A stretch of 64,000 bases of DNA, from assembly GCF_003347015.1 (NCBI RefSeq), contig NZ_PNFB01000001.1:62001-126000 (forward strand), given 5' to 3'. Source of the stretch: Brachybacterium sp. YJGR34. Lineage in GTDB: Bacteria; Actinomycetota; Actinomycetes; Actinomycetales; Dermabacteraceae. The stretch's first letter is position 1. Each line of letters begins with the position of its first letter. The translations under genes and the position numbers were made by a program. Shown piece after piece: positions 31,994 to 40,739 of the stretch. The notes below the pieces were generated by a model. That model ran no database searches. It was not told the DNA's origin and saw nothing but the letters and a program-made list of their open reading frames with translations.

Positions 31994-33844
31994 ATGACCG
32001 CCTCCGCGCCCGCCGGCCCGTCGTTCCTCGTCCCGCCCGGACCGACGACGCGACCCACCCTCGAGGGCACCTTCGGGATGTCCGCCTCCACCCATTGGAT
32101 CGCGACCGCCACCATGCAGAGCGTGCTCGAGCGCGGCGGGAACGCCTTCGACGCCGCCGCGGCGGGAGCCTTCGTCCTGCACGTGGTCGAGCCGCATCTC
32201 AACGGCCCCGGCGGCGACGTGACCGCGGTGCTCGCGACCGGCGAGGACCCCACGCCCCGGGTGCTGATGGGGCAGGGGCCCGCGCCGGCCGGCGCCACCA
32301 TCGAGCACTACCGGTCCGAGGGGCTGGACCGGGTGCCGGGCACCGGGGCGCTCGCCGCCGCCGTCCCGTTCGCGGTGGACGCCTGGCTGCTCCTGCTGGC
32401 GGAGCACGGCACCTGGGAGCTCGCCGACGTCCTGGAGCACGCGATCGACGGCGCCGAGAACGGTCACCCCGTCCTCGAGCGGGTGTGCGCGCAGATCGCG
32501 ACGGTCTCGGAGACCTTCACCGAGCACTGGCCCAGCTCCGCCACCCTGTGGATGCCGGACGGCCGCCCGCCGACTCCCGGCGCGTTGCTGCGCAATCCCG
32601 AGTACGCGGCCGTGCTGCGGGACCTCGTCGCGGCCGGCGAGGGCATCGGGGCCGACGGGCAGGAGGGCCGCGTGGCCCGCATCGAGGTGGCCCGCACCCG
32701 GTGGCGCACCGGCCCGGTCGCGCAGGCGATCGCCGACTTCCTCCGCACCCCGCATCGCCATTCCGACGGCGCGGACCATGCGGGGGTGATGACCCTCGAG
32801 GACCTCGCCGCGGCCTCCGCCTGCTTCGAGCCCGCCGCCACCGCCTCCTTCCGCGGCGTCACGGTCGCGAAGACCGGGCCCTGGGGGCAGGGCGCCGCCC
32901 TGCTGCAGGCCCTGCGCCACCTCGACGGCCTCGAGGACGACCGGCTGGACCCGTCCACCGAGCGCGGGGCGCACACGATCCTCGAGACCCTGAAGCTGGT
33001 GCTCGCCGACCGCGACACCCATTTCGGGGACGGGTCCGTCGCCCTCGACGACCTGCTCTCCGAGGAGTACCTCGCCGCGCGCCGGGCGCTGGTCACGGAC
33101 ACGGCCTCCCGGGAGTTCCGGCCCGGCCTCCTCGGGGACGCGTCGCCGGTGCATCCCCCGCTGCGCACCGACGACGATCACGCGGCCTCCTCCGGCGGCG
33201 CGGCCGCCACCGCGCACGGCTCCGGGGAGCCGACGGTCCGCGCCACCGGCGAGGCGCGCGGGGACACCTGCCACCTCGACGTCGTGGACCGGTGGGGGAA
33301 CATCATCAGCGCCACCCCCTCGGGCGGCTGGCTGCAGTCCTCGCCCGCGATCCCCGGGCTCGGCTTCTGCCTGGGGACCCGGCTGCAGATGATGTGGCTG
33401 GACGAGGCGCTGCCCTCCGCCCTGCGGCCCGGGGCGCGACCCCGCACCACCCTCACCCCGACGCTCGTGCTGCGCGCGGGCGAGCCGGTGCTCGCCTGCG
33501 GCTCCCCGGGCGGGGACCAGCAGGACCAGTGGCAGCTGCTGTTCCTGCTGCGGGTGCTGGTGGGCGGGCTCTCGCTCCAGGAGGCGATCGACGCGCCCGC
33601 CCTGCACACCCTGTCCGCGCCCAGCTCGTTCTGGCCGCGCACGTGGTCCCCGGGGTCGGCGGTGCTCGAGGATCGGATCGGAGAGGACGTGATCGCCGGT
33701 CTTGAGGCGCGGGGCCACCGGGTGACCCGCGCCGGCGACTGGTCCCTCGGGAGACTCTCCGCCGTGATGCGGGATCCCGACACCGGGGTCCTCCGCGCGG
33801 CCGCGAACTCCCGCGGGGCACAGGGGTACGCCGCGGGGCGCTGA
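31994..33844 (+). CDS. Gamma-glutamyltransferase-family protein without signal peptide
   Basis: A 616-residue Ntn-hydrolase of the GGT family. The precursor should cleave itself before T425 (GDTCHLDVVD), the nucleophile of the small subunit, which is followed by NIISATPSGGWLQSS, RTTLTPTL and the SPGGD loop. The N-terminal half has the typical GGNAFDAAAAGAF and GPGGD segments. Unlike classical GGT it has no signal sequence, so it should be cytoplasmic. Its place at the end of the transporter-ManD operon is unexpected: it may hydrolyse an amide-linked uronate or glutamyl conjugate, or be an unrelated passenger. ATG 31994 follows AAGGAG. Confidence 0.88.
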   Translation: MTASAPAGPSFLVPPGPTTRPTLEGTFGMSASTHWIATATMQSVLERGGNAFDAAAAGAFVLHVVEPHLNGPGGDVTAVLATGEDPTPRVLMGQGPAPAGATIEHYRSEGLDRVPGTGALAAAVPFAVDAWLLLLAEHGTWELADVLEHAIDGAENGHPVLERVCAQIATVSETFTEHWPSSATLWMPDGRPPTPGALLRNPEYAAVLRDLVAAGEGIGADGQEGRVARIEVARTRWRTGPVAQAIADFLRTPHRHSDGADHAGVMTLEDLAAASACFEPAATASFRGVTVAKTGPWGQGAALLQALRHLDGLEDDRLDPSTERGAHTILETLKLVLADRDTHFGDGSVALDDLLSEEYLAARRALVTDTASREFRPGLLGDASPVHPPLRTDDDHAASSGGAAATAHGSGEPTVRATGEARGDTCHLDVVDRWGNIISATPSGGWLQSSPAIPGLGFCLGTRLQMMWLDEALPSALRPGARPRTTLTPTLVLRAGEPVLACGSPGGDQQDQWQLLFLLRVLVGGLSLQEAIDAPALHTLSAPSSFWPRTWSPGSAVLEDRIGEDVIAGLEARGHRVTRAGDWSLGRLSAVMRDPDTGVLRAAANSRGAQGYAAGR

Positions 33845-33880
33845 TCGCCCGGGGGGAGGAGAATCCCAGGCCGCTGCGGA

Positions 33881-33886
33881 GACAAT
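33881..33886 (+). promoter_or_regulatory. -10 element giving a probable leaderless mgtE mRNA
   Basis: GACAAT lies six bases before the GTG at 33893, so the transcript would start at the start codon. No close ribosome-binding site is present. Confidence 0.4.
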
Positions 33887-33892
33887 GGTCCC

Positions 33893-35251
33893 GTGGATGA
33901 TTCCTCCGTGACCGTCGATTCCGTCCTCGCTCTGCTGCGCACGTCGCCGCTGGACGAGGCGCAGCTCGAGCAGCTCTCCCGCGAGGCCCATCAGCTGCCG
34001 AGGGCGGAGCTGGTGTACCTGGTCGGGACCCGGCCGGCGACCGAGGCCGCGCTGCTGTTCCGCGTGCTCGAGAAGGACGCCGCCCTGGCGGTCTTCGAGG
34101 CGCTGCCCGCGCACCACCAGGCCGAGCTGATCTCCGCGCTGCGCACGCAGCAGGTCGCCGACTTCATCGGGGATCTCGACCCCGACGACCGGGCTCTGCT
34201 GTTCGACGAGCTCCCGGCGACGGTCGCCGAGCGGCTCATGAGCGGCCTGGGCGCCGCGGAGCGCGCCATGACCACCGCCGTGCTGGGCTATCCGCGCCAC
34301 GCGATCGGCCGCTACATGTCCCCGGAGGTGCTCGCCCTGCGCCCGGGATGGACGGCCGGCGAGGCCCTCGCGCACGTGCGCGCCCACGCCGACGAGCCCG
34401 AGACCATCTACCTGCTGCCGGTGGTCGACGGATCCCGGCGGCTGCTCGGAGTGGTGGGGCTGCGCCGCCTCCTGGTCGCCGACGCCGGTGACCGGGTCGA
34501 GGACCTCGCCCACGAGGCTGTCCGGGCCACGGCGACCGAGGACCGGGAGGAAGCGGTGCGCCGCTTCTTCGAGGCGAAGCTGCTGGCGATGCCGATCGTG
34601 GACCACGAGGGCCGCCTGGTCGGGATCCTCACGGTGGATGACGCCGTGGCCATCATGGAGAAGGAGAACGCGGAGGACTCCGCCCGCACCAGCGGCTCCG
34701 AGCCGCTGCCGCGCGCCTACCTCTCCACCCCGATCCTGGGGGTGGTGCGCAGCCGCATCGTCTGGCTGCTGGTGCTCGCGGTCTCCGCGGTCCTCACCGT
34801 GCACGTGCTCGAGATCTTCGAGGACCGGCTCGACCAGGTGGTGATCCTGGCTCTGTTCATCCCGCTGCTGACGGGGACCGGCGGCAACACCGGCAACCAG
34901 GCGGCGACCACCGTCACCAGAGCGCTCGCCGTGGGGGAGGTGAGGTTCCGGGACCTCCCGCGGGTGCTCTGGCGGGAGCTGCGGGTGGGGGCGACTCTCG
35001 GGGTGGTGCTCGGCGCGCTGGGCCTCGTCGTCGCCGGTCTCGTCTACGGCCTGGCGATCGGAGCGGTCATCGGGCTCACGCTGCTGTCGATCTGCACCAT
35101 GGCCGCGATGGTGGGCGGCCTGATGCCGCTGCTCGCCAAGAAGCTCGGGGCGGACCCGGCGGTGTTCTCCAACCCCTTCATCTCGACTTTCTGCGACGCC
35201 ACCGGCCTCATCATCTACTTCACGATCGCCACCGCCGTGCTGGGGCTGTGA
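33893..35251 (+). CDS. mgtE: Magnesium transporter MgtE
   Basis: A 452-residue magnesium channel. The N-terminal superhelical domain (1-130, with DLDPDDRALLFDELP) and two CBS domains (about 135-255, with IYLLPVVDG and AMPIVDHEGRLVGILTVDD) form the magnesium-sensing cytoplasmic part. The five-helix pore follows, with GTGGNTGNQAATTVTRALA as the conserved selectivity segment. Magnesium binding between the cytoplasmic domains closes the pore, so the protein regulates itself. The start is a GTG at 33893. It stands alone between the mannonate operon and a convergent MFS gene. Confidence 0.95.
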   Translation: MDDSSVTVDSVLALLRTSPLDEAQLEQLSREAHQLPRAELVYLVGTRPATEAALLFRVLEKDAALAVFEALPAHHQAELISALRTQQVADFIGDLDPDDRALLFDELPATVAERLMSGLGAAERAMTTAVLGYPRHAIGRYMSPEVLALRPGWTAGEALAHVRAHADEPETIYLLPVVDGSRRLLGVVGLRRLLVADAGDRVEDLAHEAVRATATEDREEAVRRFFEAKLLAMPIVDHEGRLVGILTVDDAVAIMEKENAEDSARTSGSEPLPRAYLSTPILGVVRSRIVWLLVLAVSAVLTVHVLEIFEDRLDQVVILALFIPLLTGTGGNTGNQAATTVTRALAVGEVRFRDLPRVLWRELRVGATLGVVLGALGLVVAGLVYGLAIGAVIGLTLLSICTMAAMVGGLMPLLAKKLGADPAVFSNPFISTFCDATGLIIYFTIATAVLGL

Positions 35252-35257
35252 GCGGCG

Positions 35258-35277
35258 GGCCGGGATGCCGCCCGGCC
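35258..35277. terminator. Short hairpin between convergent mgtE and MFS genes
   Basis: GGCCGGG (35258-35264) and CCCGGCC (35271-35277) pair around a six-base loop, seven bases after the mgtE stop. Confidence 0.55.
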
Positions 35278-35291
35278 AGCTCCTGCGGGGC

Positions 35292-36581
35292 TCAGCCCTC
35301 GTCGCCGACGGTGATCGCCTGGGCCTCCTGCGCCGCGGAGAGGTGGTGCTGCCCGACCGCGGAGAGGTGGCGCCGGCCGGACACCAGCACCACCATGCCC
35401 ACGACGATCGAGGCGGCCGCCAGCAGGTACGGCGCCCCGGCGGAGGTGGCCGCGGCCAGCGGACCGGCGACGGCCGGGGCGATGGCGCCGCCCAGGAAGC
35501 GCACGCCGGAGTACGCGGAGCTGGCCACGCCCCGGGGCAGGTCGGTGGCCTCCATGACGGTCTCGGTGAGCGCGGTGTTCATGATGCCCAGCAGCAGCCC
35601 GCCGATCACGATCAGGACGATCAGGGCGGTCATCGAGGAGTGGACGGCGGCCAGGGCCAGCATCAGCACCGTGAGCAGACCCAGCGTCCCCAGCAGGGTG
35701 GGGATCAGGCCCAGGCGCCGCGTGAGGACCGGGGCGACGAGCACCGAGGTGATCGCCAGGCCGATGCCCCAGCCGAAGAACACCCCGCCGATGCCCAGTG
35801 CGCCGAACTCCAGGCCGTGCGCGGCGGCGGCCGCCTCGAGCGGGAACGGGGAGTAGGCCAGCAGGATGAAGAAGGCGACGTTGTAGAAGACCGCGGTGAG
35901 CGCGAGGGTGCGCAGCGCCGGATGGGCCAGCGCGCGCAGCGCGGCCGTCGGCGCGACGGGCGCGGGGCGCGGCTCCTTCTGCAGCAGCACCGCGATCGCG
36001 AGGAAGCCGATGCCCATCAGCACCGCCGTGCCCGCGAAGGGAGCGCGCCAGGAGACCGAGCCCAGCAGCCCGCCCAGCAGCGGGCCCAGCGCCATGCCGA
36101 TCCCGAGCGCCGTCTCGTAGAGGATGATCGCGCCGCCGCTGGGGCCCGCGGTGGCGCCGACGATCGCGGCCAGCGCGGTGGAGATGAACAGGGCGTTGCC
36201 CAGCCCCCACCCGGCGCGCAGTCCGATGATCTCGGTGACCGAGCCGGCCGTGGCGGCGAGCGCCGCGAACAGGACCACGAGCGCGAGCCCCACCAGCAGG
36301 GTGCGCTTGACGCCCACGCGCGCGGCGAGCCAGCTGGTGAAGAACATGGCGATCGCCGTGACGACGAGGTAGCTGGTGAACAGGAGCATCGCCTGGGAGG
36401 GCGTGGCCTCCAGCTGCGTGCTGATCGCGGGGAGGATCGGGTCCACCAGGCCGATGCCCATGAAGGACACGGTCGCGGCGAAGGCGATCGCCCACACCGC
36501 CTTCGGCTGGTGGAAGGCCTCGCGGAGCGTGGGCGCTGCGGGGGCCGACGGGGCGGCGAGCTCGGTGGCAGGAGCGGTCAT
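35292..36581 (-). CDS. MFS efflux transporter paired with a MarR regulator
   Basis: A 429-residue twelve-helix major-facilitator protein of the DHA1 drug-efflux group. Helix 1 has FMGIGLVDPILPAIS and loop 2/3 has AARVGVKRTLLVG; helix 5 carries ALGIGMALGPLLGGLLG (motif C of antiporters). The chosen ATG at 36581 has GAGGT upstream; an in-frame ATG at 36602 has no ribosome-binding site. The MarR gene lies 54 bases upstream in the same direction, the usual layout of a repressor and the pump it controls. Confidence 0.88.
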   Translation of the reverse strand: MTAPATELAAPSAPAAPTLREAFHQPKAVWAIAFAATVSFMGIGLVDPILPAISTQLEATPSQAMLLFTSYLVVTAIAMFFTSWLAARVGVKRTLLVGLALVVLFAALAATAGSVTEIIGLRAGWGLGNALFISTALAAIVGATAGPSGGAIILYETALGIGMALGPLLGGLLGSVSWRAPFAGTAVLMGIGFLAIAVLLQKEPRPAPVAPTAALRALAHPALRTLALTAVFYNVAFFILLAYSPFPLEAAAAAHGLEFGALGIGGVFFGWGIGLAITSVLVAPVLTRRLGLIPTLLGTLGLLTVLMLALAAVHSSMTALIVLIVIGGLLLGIMNTALTETVMEATDLPRGVASSAYSGVRFLGGAIAPAVAGPLAAATSAGAPYLLAAASIVVGMVVLVSGRRHLSAVGQHHLSAAQEAQAITVGDEG

Positions 36582-36635
36582 GCGGAGGGGACCTCGGATC
36601 ATGCAGGGGGTGGGATGGTGGTGGGCGGGGGCGGG

Positions 36636-37076
36636 TCACCCGTCGTGGGCGTCGACGATCCCGGCGAGGATCTGCGCGGCGGCCTCGAGGGTCTCGAGGT
36701 CGCGGGCGGGGAGCTGCTCGAGGAGTCCGCCCACGCCCACGGCCAGCTGTTCGCGCCAGAGCGCGAGCTGCGCGGAGCCCTCCGGCGTGGTGCTCACCAG
36801 GGCGGAGCGCGCATCGCTCGGATCGGGAGCGCGGCGCACCAGGCCCTCGTCCTCGAGCCGGGTGATCACCGTGGTGGCCGTGGGGCGGGAGACCCGCTCG
36901 CGGTCGGCGATCTCGCTGAGGCGCAGCGGGCCCAGCCGGTCGATGGTGGCGACCACCCGCCAGGACACCGAGCCGACGCCCACCTCGGAGCGCCGTGCGG
37001 CGAGCCGCGAGAACTGGCTGCACACGAGGGCGAGCTGCTGCGGGAGCTCGCTGGGGGAGGGGTCGGTGGGCGTCAT
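36636..37076 (-). CDS. MarR-family regulator
   Basis: A 146-residue winged-helix repressor. The recognition region LRLSEIADRERVSRPTATTVITRLEDEGLVRRAPDPSDARS (about residues 52-92) is the MarR DNA-binding core with its wing. It should bind as a dimer and let go when a phenolic or other toxic ligand is bound. Its own promoter contains a 19-bp palindrome exactly in the spacer, so it probably represses itself and the MFS gene downstream. Only eight bases separate the -10 from the ATG at 37076, so the mRNA is probably leaderless. Confidence 0.92.
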   Translation of the reverse strand: MTPTDPSPSELPQQLALVCSQFSRLAARRSEVGVGSVSWRVVATIDRLGPLRLSEIADRERVSRPTATTVITRLEDEGLVRRAPDPSDARSALVSTTPEGSAQLALWREQLAVGVGGLLEQLPARDLETLEAAAQILAGIVDAHDG

Positions 37077-37084
37077 GCCGGCCC

Positions 37085-37113
37085 ACAGTAGTGAGCAATG
37101 CGAACTATTTCAA
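37085..37113 (-). promoter_or_regulatory. MarR promoter with the operator in the spacer
   Basis: On the minus strand TTGAAA (37108-37113) and TACTGT (37085-37090) are 17 bases apart. The imperfect palindrome 37089-37107 (14 of 19 positions symmetric) covers the spacer. The expected start of transcription is at or next to the ATG at 37076. Confidence 0.75.
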
Positions 37114-37146
37114 GCGAGGGTGGCCCGGGCCGCGGGGCCGCACCGC

Positions 37147-38019
37147 TCACGGGAGCGGGAAGCGCACCCCCGTGAGCTCCTCCGAGACGTCCCAGAGCCG
37201 CCGCGCCGTCTCGACGTCGCGGGCCCGGCGGGAGCGGCTCACGAGCGCCGGCGCACCGCGCATCTCGAGCAGCCCGCCGGGGCCCACATAGCTGTCGCCG
37301 GGCAGGTCCGCGGCGGCCGCGGCCAGCGTGGGCTGGGCGCCGACCTCCGCGGGCTGCGCGATGAGGGGCGCGAACCGCGCCGAGAGCGTCGGGCGCTGTC
37401 CGCGGTGGAACAGCGCCGTCGAGGAGACGCCGGGATGGGCGGCGAGGGCGCGCACCGGGGACCCGGCTGCGCCGAGGCGCCGCTGCAGCTCGGCGGTGAA
37501 CAGGAGGTTGGCGAGCTTGGACTGCGCGTAGGCGGGCATCGCGCGGTACGGGCGCCGCCGCCAGTTCAGGTCCTCGAGGTCGATCCGGCCCATCCGATGG
37601 CCGATGGAGGAGAGCGTGACCACCCGATCCCGGAGGCGGGGCAGCAGGAGGCCCGTCAGGGCGAAGTGCCCCAGGTGGTTGGTGCCCATCTGCAGCTCGA
37701 AGCCGTCGGCCGTGCGGCCCAGCGGCGGCACCATGAGGCCCGCGTTGTTGACGAGCACGTCGACCGGGCCCTCGAGCTCCTCGGCGAAGGCGCGGACCGA
37801 GGTGAGGTCCGCGAGGTCGAGCCGGCGCACCTCCACCGTGCCGGGCATGCTCGCCGCGGCCTGCTCGCCCGTGGCCGGGGTGCGGACGGCGAGGACCACG
37901 TGCGCGCCGGCGTCGGCCAGGGCGCGCGCGGTCACCAGGCCGAGGCCGCTGTTGGCGCCGGTGACGACGACGGTGCGTCCGGCGAGGCGGGAGAGGTCGA
38001 TGTGCAGCGGGGTGCTCAT
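37147..38019 (-). CDS. Short-chain dehydrogenase of the retinol-dehydrogenase/WWOX-like type
   Basis: A 290-residue SDR with TGANSGLG (20-27), NNAG (91-94), the serine in TLSSIG (137-138) and Y164/K168 in YAQSK, so all catalytic parts are in place. The NWRRRPYRAM insert and long C-terminus are typical of the group that reduces or oxidises lipid-like and aromatic carbonyls; the physiological substrate is unknown. The ATG at 38019 is preceded by TACGTT seven bases upstream and no clear ribosome-binding site, so a leaderless mRNA is possible. It stands alone, with the kinase gene 38 bases upstream on the same strand. Confidence 0.9.
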   Translation of the reverse strand: MSTPLHIDLSRLAGRTVVVTGANSGLGLVTARALADAGAHVVLAVRTPATGEQAAASMPGTVEVRRLDLADLTSVRAFAEELEGPVDVLVNNAGLMVPPLGRTADGFELQMGTNHLGHFALTGLLLPRLRDRVVTLSSIGHRMGRIDLEDLNWRRRPYRAMPAYAQSKLANLLFTAELQRRLGAAGSPVRALAAHPGVSSTALFHRGQRPTLSARFAPLIAQPAEVGAQPTLAAAAADLPGDSYVGPGGLLEMRGAPALVSRSRRARDVETARRLWDVSEELTGVRFPLP

Positions 38020-38057
38020 GACGCCCAACGTAGTCGGCGGCGCCCGGAGAGGGCGGG

Positions 38058-39038
38058 TCAGCGGCTGACGGGGTCCCCGCCCTCGCCGGCCAGGAGAGTC
38101 GCGATCTCCGCGAGGCGCGGCGCGCCCTCCCAGTCCCCGGGCGTGGTGCAGGCCAGGGCGCCGCAGGCGTTCGCCCGCGCCAGGCGCTCTCGCACCTCGC
38201 GGCCCTCGAGGAGCGCGCTGAGGTAGCCGGCCACGAAGGCGTCGCCCGCGCCCACGGTGTCCACCACGTCGACGCGGTGCCCCGGCGCGGTGACGACCTC
38301 GTCCCCGGACAGGGCGGCGGCACCCTCGGCGCCGAGCTTGACGACCACCTCGCGGCGGCCGCCGTCCGCGAGCGCCCGCAGCAGCGCCTCGGGATCGTCC
38401 TCGGCGACGCCGGGGGCCAGGATCGAGAGCTCCTCCGGCCCGCCGAAGAGCACGTCGACGTGCTCGAGGATCTCGCCGAGGCGCTCGGCCAGCAGCTCCC
38501 GCGAGCCCAGGCGGGAGCGGTAGTTCACGTCCAGGCTGATCCGCACCCCGGCCCCGGCCGCGCGCCGGGCCGCGGCGACGTTGGTGGCGTGGGCGGACTC
38601 CGAGAGCAGCGGGGTGATGCCGCTGAGGTGCAGGATCTCCGCCTGCTCGATGAGGTCCTCGGGGAGGTCCTGCGGGGTGATCGCGGCGGCCGCGGAGCCG
38701 GCGCGGTAGTAGTCCACGCGGGTGGTGGTGCCGCTGGGGCGGGACTTGATCATCAGGCCCGTGGGCCGCTCCGGATCGACGTCGCAGCGCACCTCGACGC
38801 CCTCGGCGCGGATCTCCCGCGTCACGCGCACGCCCAGCGGGTCGTCGCCCACCCGGCTCACCCAGGCCACCGGCACGCCCAGCCGGCGCAGCCCGATCGC
38901 GAGGTTCGACTCCGCCCCGCCCAGGGAGATGTCCACGCTCGGCAGGTGCGCGAGGGAGCCGATCGCGCCGCTGCGCAGCATCGCCATGGTCTCGCCCACG
39001 GCGACCACACGGGGGCGGGCGGTGCTCGTGGAGCTCAT
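38058..39038 (-). CDS. kdgK: 2-keto-3-deoxygluconate kinase (PfkB family)
   Basis: A 326-residue carbohydrate kinase. GGAESNLAIGLRRLG (40-54) and DTVGAGDAFVAGY (260-272) are the two PfkB signatures, with D266 as catalytic base. YYRAGSAAAAI and DVNYRSRL (170-177) are typical of KDG kinases. It phosphorylates KDG at O6 to give KDPG, the substrate of the aldolase encoded just upstream. Start and preceding stop overlap (ATGA). It is the last gene of the fructuronate reductase operon. Confidence 0.92.
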   Translation of the reverse strand: MSSTSTARPRVVAVGETMAMLRSGAIGSLAHLPSVDISLGGAESNLAIGLRRLGVPVAWVSRVGDDPLGVRVTREIRAEGVEVRCDVDPERPTGLMIKSRPSGTTTRVDYYRAGSAAAAITPQDLPEDLIEQAEILHLSGITPLLSESAHATNVAAARRAAGAGVRISLDVNYRSRLGSRELLAERLGEILEHVDVLFGGPEELSILAPGVAEDDPEALLRALADGGRREVVVKLGAEGAAALSGDEVVTAPGHRVDVVDTVGAGDAFVAGYLSALLEGREVRERLARANACGALACTTPGDWEGAPRLAEIATLLAGEGGDPVSR

Positions 39039-39688
39039 GCCCCCGCCTCGCGCGCGGCGACGCCCACGAACGCCCGGGCCCGCTCGGCGAGCTGCTCGAG
39101 GCTGCCGCCGCGCAGGGCGTCGCCCAACAGCGGACCGCCCACGGAGACCGCCTCGGCGCCGGCGCGCAGCCACGCCTCGGCGGCCTCGAGGTCGACTCCG
39201 CCGGAAGGGATCACGCGGATCCCCGGGAAGGGCCCGCGCAGGTCCTTGACGTAGCCGGGGCCCACCACGCTCGCGGGGAACACCTTCACCGCGGCGGCGC
39301 CCGCCGCCCAGCCGGCGTGCAGCTCGCTGGGGGTGAGGCCCCCGGGGACGATCGCGACGCCGGTGGTGGTGGCGGTCGCGAGCAGGTCGGCGCGGGTGAT
39401 CGGGGTGACGATGTAGTGCGCGCCGCGCTCGGCGGCGGTGCGCAGGTCCGCGGGGTCGGTGACGGTGCCGACCCCGATGTCGAGCCGGTCCTCGAAGCGC
39501 TCGCGCAGCGCGGGCAGCTCCTCGAGGGTGCCGGGGGTGGACAGCGTCAGCTCGACCGAGCGGATGCCGGCGCCGGCGAGGGTCTCGAGCACGGGAGCGT
39601 ACTGATCGGCGCGCTCGCCGCGGATGACGACGATGAGGCGCGAGGCGGCGGTGCGCTCGGGCAGCGCGGGGCGGTCGATGGCGGTCAT
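39035..39688 (-). CDS. eda: KDPG/KHG aldolase
   Basis: A 217-residue class I aldolase that splits KDPG into pyruvate and glyceraldehyde-3-phosphate. The Schiff-base lysine is K135 (AVKVFPAS) and the general acid/base E46 (VELTL), matching K133 and E45 of E. coli Eda. VPGGLTPSE and PSGGVDLEAAEAWLRAGAEAVSVGG form the phosphate site. ATG 39688 follows AGGAGG. It overlaps kdgK by four bases and follows the zinc dehydrogenase gene after 46 bases. Confidence 0.94.
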   Translation of the reverse strand: MTAIDRPALPERTAASRLIVVIRGERADQYAPVLETLAGAGIRSVELTLSTPGTLEELPALRERFEDRLDIGVGTVTDPADLRTAAERGAHYIVTPITRADLLATATTTGVAIVPGGLTPSELHAGWAAGAAAVKVFPASVVGPGYVKDLRGPFPGIRVIPSGGVDLEAAEAWLRAGAEAVSVGGPLLGDALRGGSLEQLAERARAFVGVAAREAGA

Positions 39689-39734
39689 GGGGGCCTCCTG
39701 GGTGAGGGGACGGGATGGGGGTGTCGACGGCGCC

Positions 39735-40739
39735 TCAGAGCGCGAGCAGCACCTTCGCGGAGCGGGAGGCGGCCTTCGCGGTCGCGAAGGCCTCCGTCGC
39801 CTCGGAGGCGTCGATGACCTGGGTGATCACGCTGTCGAAGCGTTCGTCCTGAGCGAGCAGCTCGATCGCCTCGTCGATCTCGCCGTCGAAGCGCTGGGTG
39901 CCGCGCAGCTGGACCTCCTTGGCCACGAGCGCCGCGAGGTTCACCGGGATCTCGGTGTCCGGCAGGATCGCCACCTGCACGATGATCCCCGCCGGACGCA
40001 CCGCGCGCACGGCGGAGGACAGGGAGACGGGCGCGGAGGAGCACTCGAGCACCACGTCGTAGGCGCTGTCGTCGAGGTCCTGCTCGGTCACCAGCACCGT
40101 CCGGTCCGCGCCCAGCGCGCGGGCGCGCTCGAGGGGCTCGGGCCGCACGTCGGTGACGTCCACGCTCGCCGCGCCGCGGTGCAGCAGCGCCGCGACGGCC
40201 AGCAGGCCGATCGGGCCCGCGCCCAGCACCAGGCAGCGCTTCCCGGCCACGTCCCCGGCGATGGTCACCGCGTGCAGGGACACCGCGAGCGGCTCGGCGA
40301 GGGCGCCGCGGCGCAGCGGCAGCGAGGCGGGCAGCACGCGGACGCTCTCGCGCGGGACCACCAGCTGCTCGGCCGCGGCGCCCTGGCGGTGCGGTATGAC
40401 GCTCGCGCTGCCCAGGTAGTCGCCACCGGGCCACAGGTGCGGACGGTCCTCGAGGCCGGGGGTGCTGCGGCCGTAGCGGGCCGGGTGCACGGTGACCGGG
40501 GTACCGGGGGCGAGCTCGCCGCGAGGGTCGAGGTCGATCACGGCGGAGAGCTCGTGGCCGGGGACCAGCGGCTCGCGGATCACGAAGGCACCGTTCGCGC
40601 CGTGGAAGTAGTAGTGCAGGTCGGAGCCGCAGATGCCGACGTAGGCGATGCGCAGGCGCACCTCGTCCGCGGCGGGCTCGACCGCGGGGACGTCCTCGTA
40701 GCGGATGTCGCCTGCGGCATGGATGGTCAGGGCCTTCAT
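39735..40739 (-). CDS. Zinc-type sugar-alcohol/aldonate dehydrogenase, IdnD-like, without the structural zinc site
   Basis: A 334-residue medium-chain dehydrogenase related to L-idonate 5-dehydrogenase and sorbitol/threonine dehydrogenases. Catalytic zinc ligands C37 (GICGSD), H62 and E63 (PGHE) are present, and the NAD fold has LVLGAGPIGLLAVAALL. The four-cysteine structural zinc loop is gone; that region reads HPARYGRSTPGLEDRPHLWPGG with no cysteine. GSASVIPHRQG is IdnD-like. In the operon it may feed idonate, galactonate or a similar polyol or aldonate into the keto-acid route. ATG 40739 overlaps the upstream stop (TGATG). Confidence 0.87.
   Translation of the reverse strand: MKALTIHAAGDIRYEDVPAVEPAADEVRLRIAYVGICGSDLHYYFHGANGAFVIREPLVPGHELSAVIDLDPRGELAPGTPVTVHPARYGRSTPGLEDRPHLWPGGDYLGSASVIPHRQGAAAEQLVVPRESVRVLPASLPLRRGALAEPLAVSLHAVTIAGDVAGKRCLVLGAGPIGLLAVAALLHRGAASVDVTDVRPEPLERARALGADRTVLVTEQDLDDSAYDVVLECSSAPVSLSSAVRAVRPAGIIVQVAILPDTEIPVNLAALVAKEVQLRGTQRFDGEIDEAIELLAQDERFDSVITQVIDASEATEAFATAKAASRSAKVLLAL

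Noticed and set aside
29077..32301. A 1074-codon minus-strand frame opposite the MHS transporter and ManD genes
   Set aside because: Composition is that of a shadow frame; the plus strand holds two complete conserved proteins with ribosome-binding sites.
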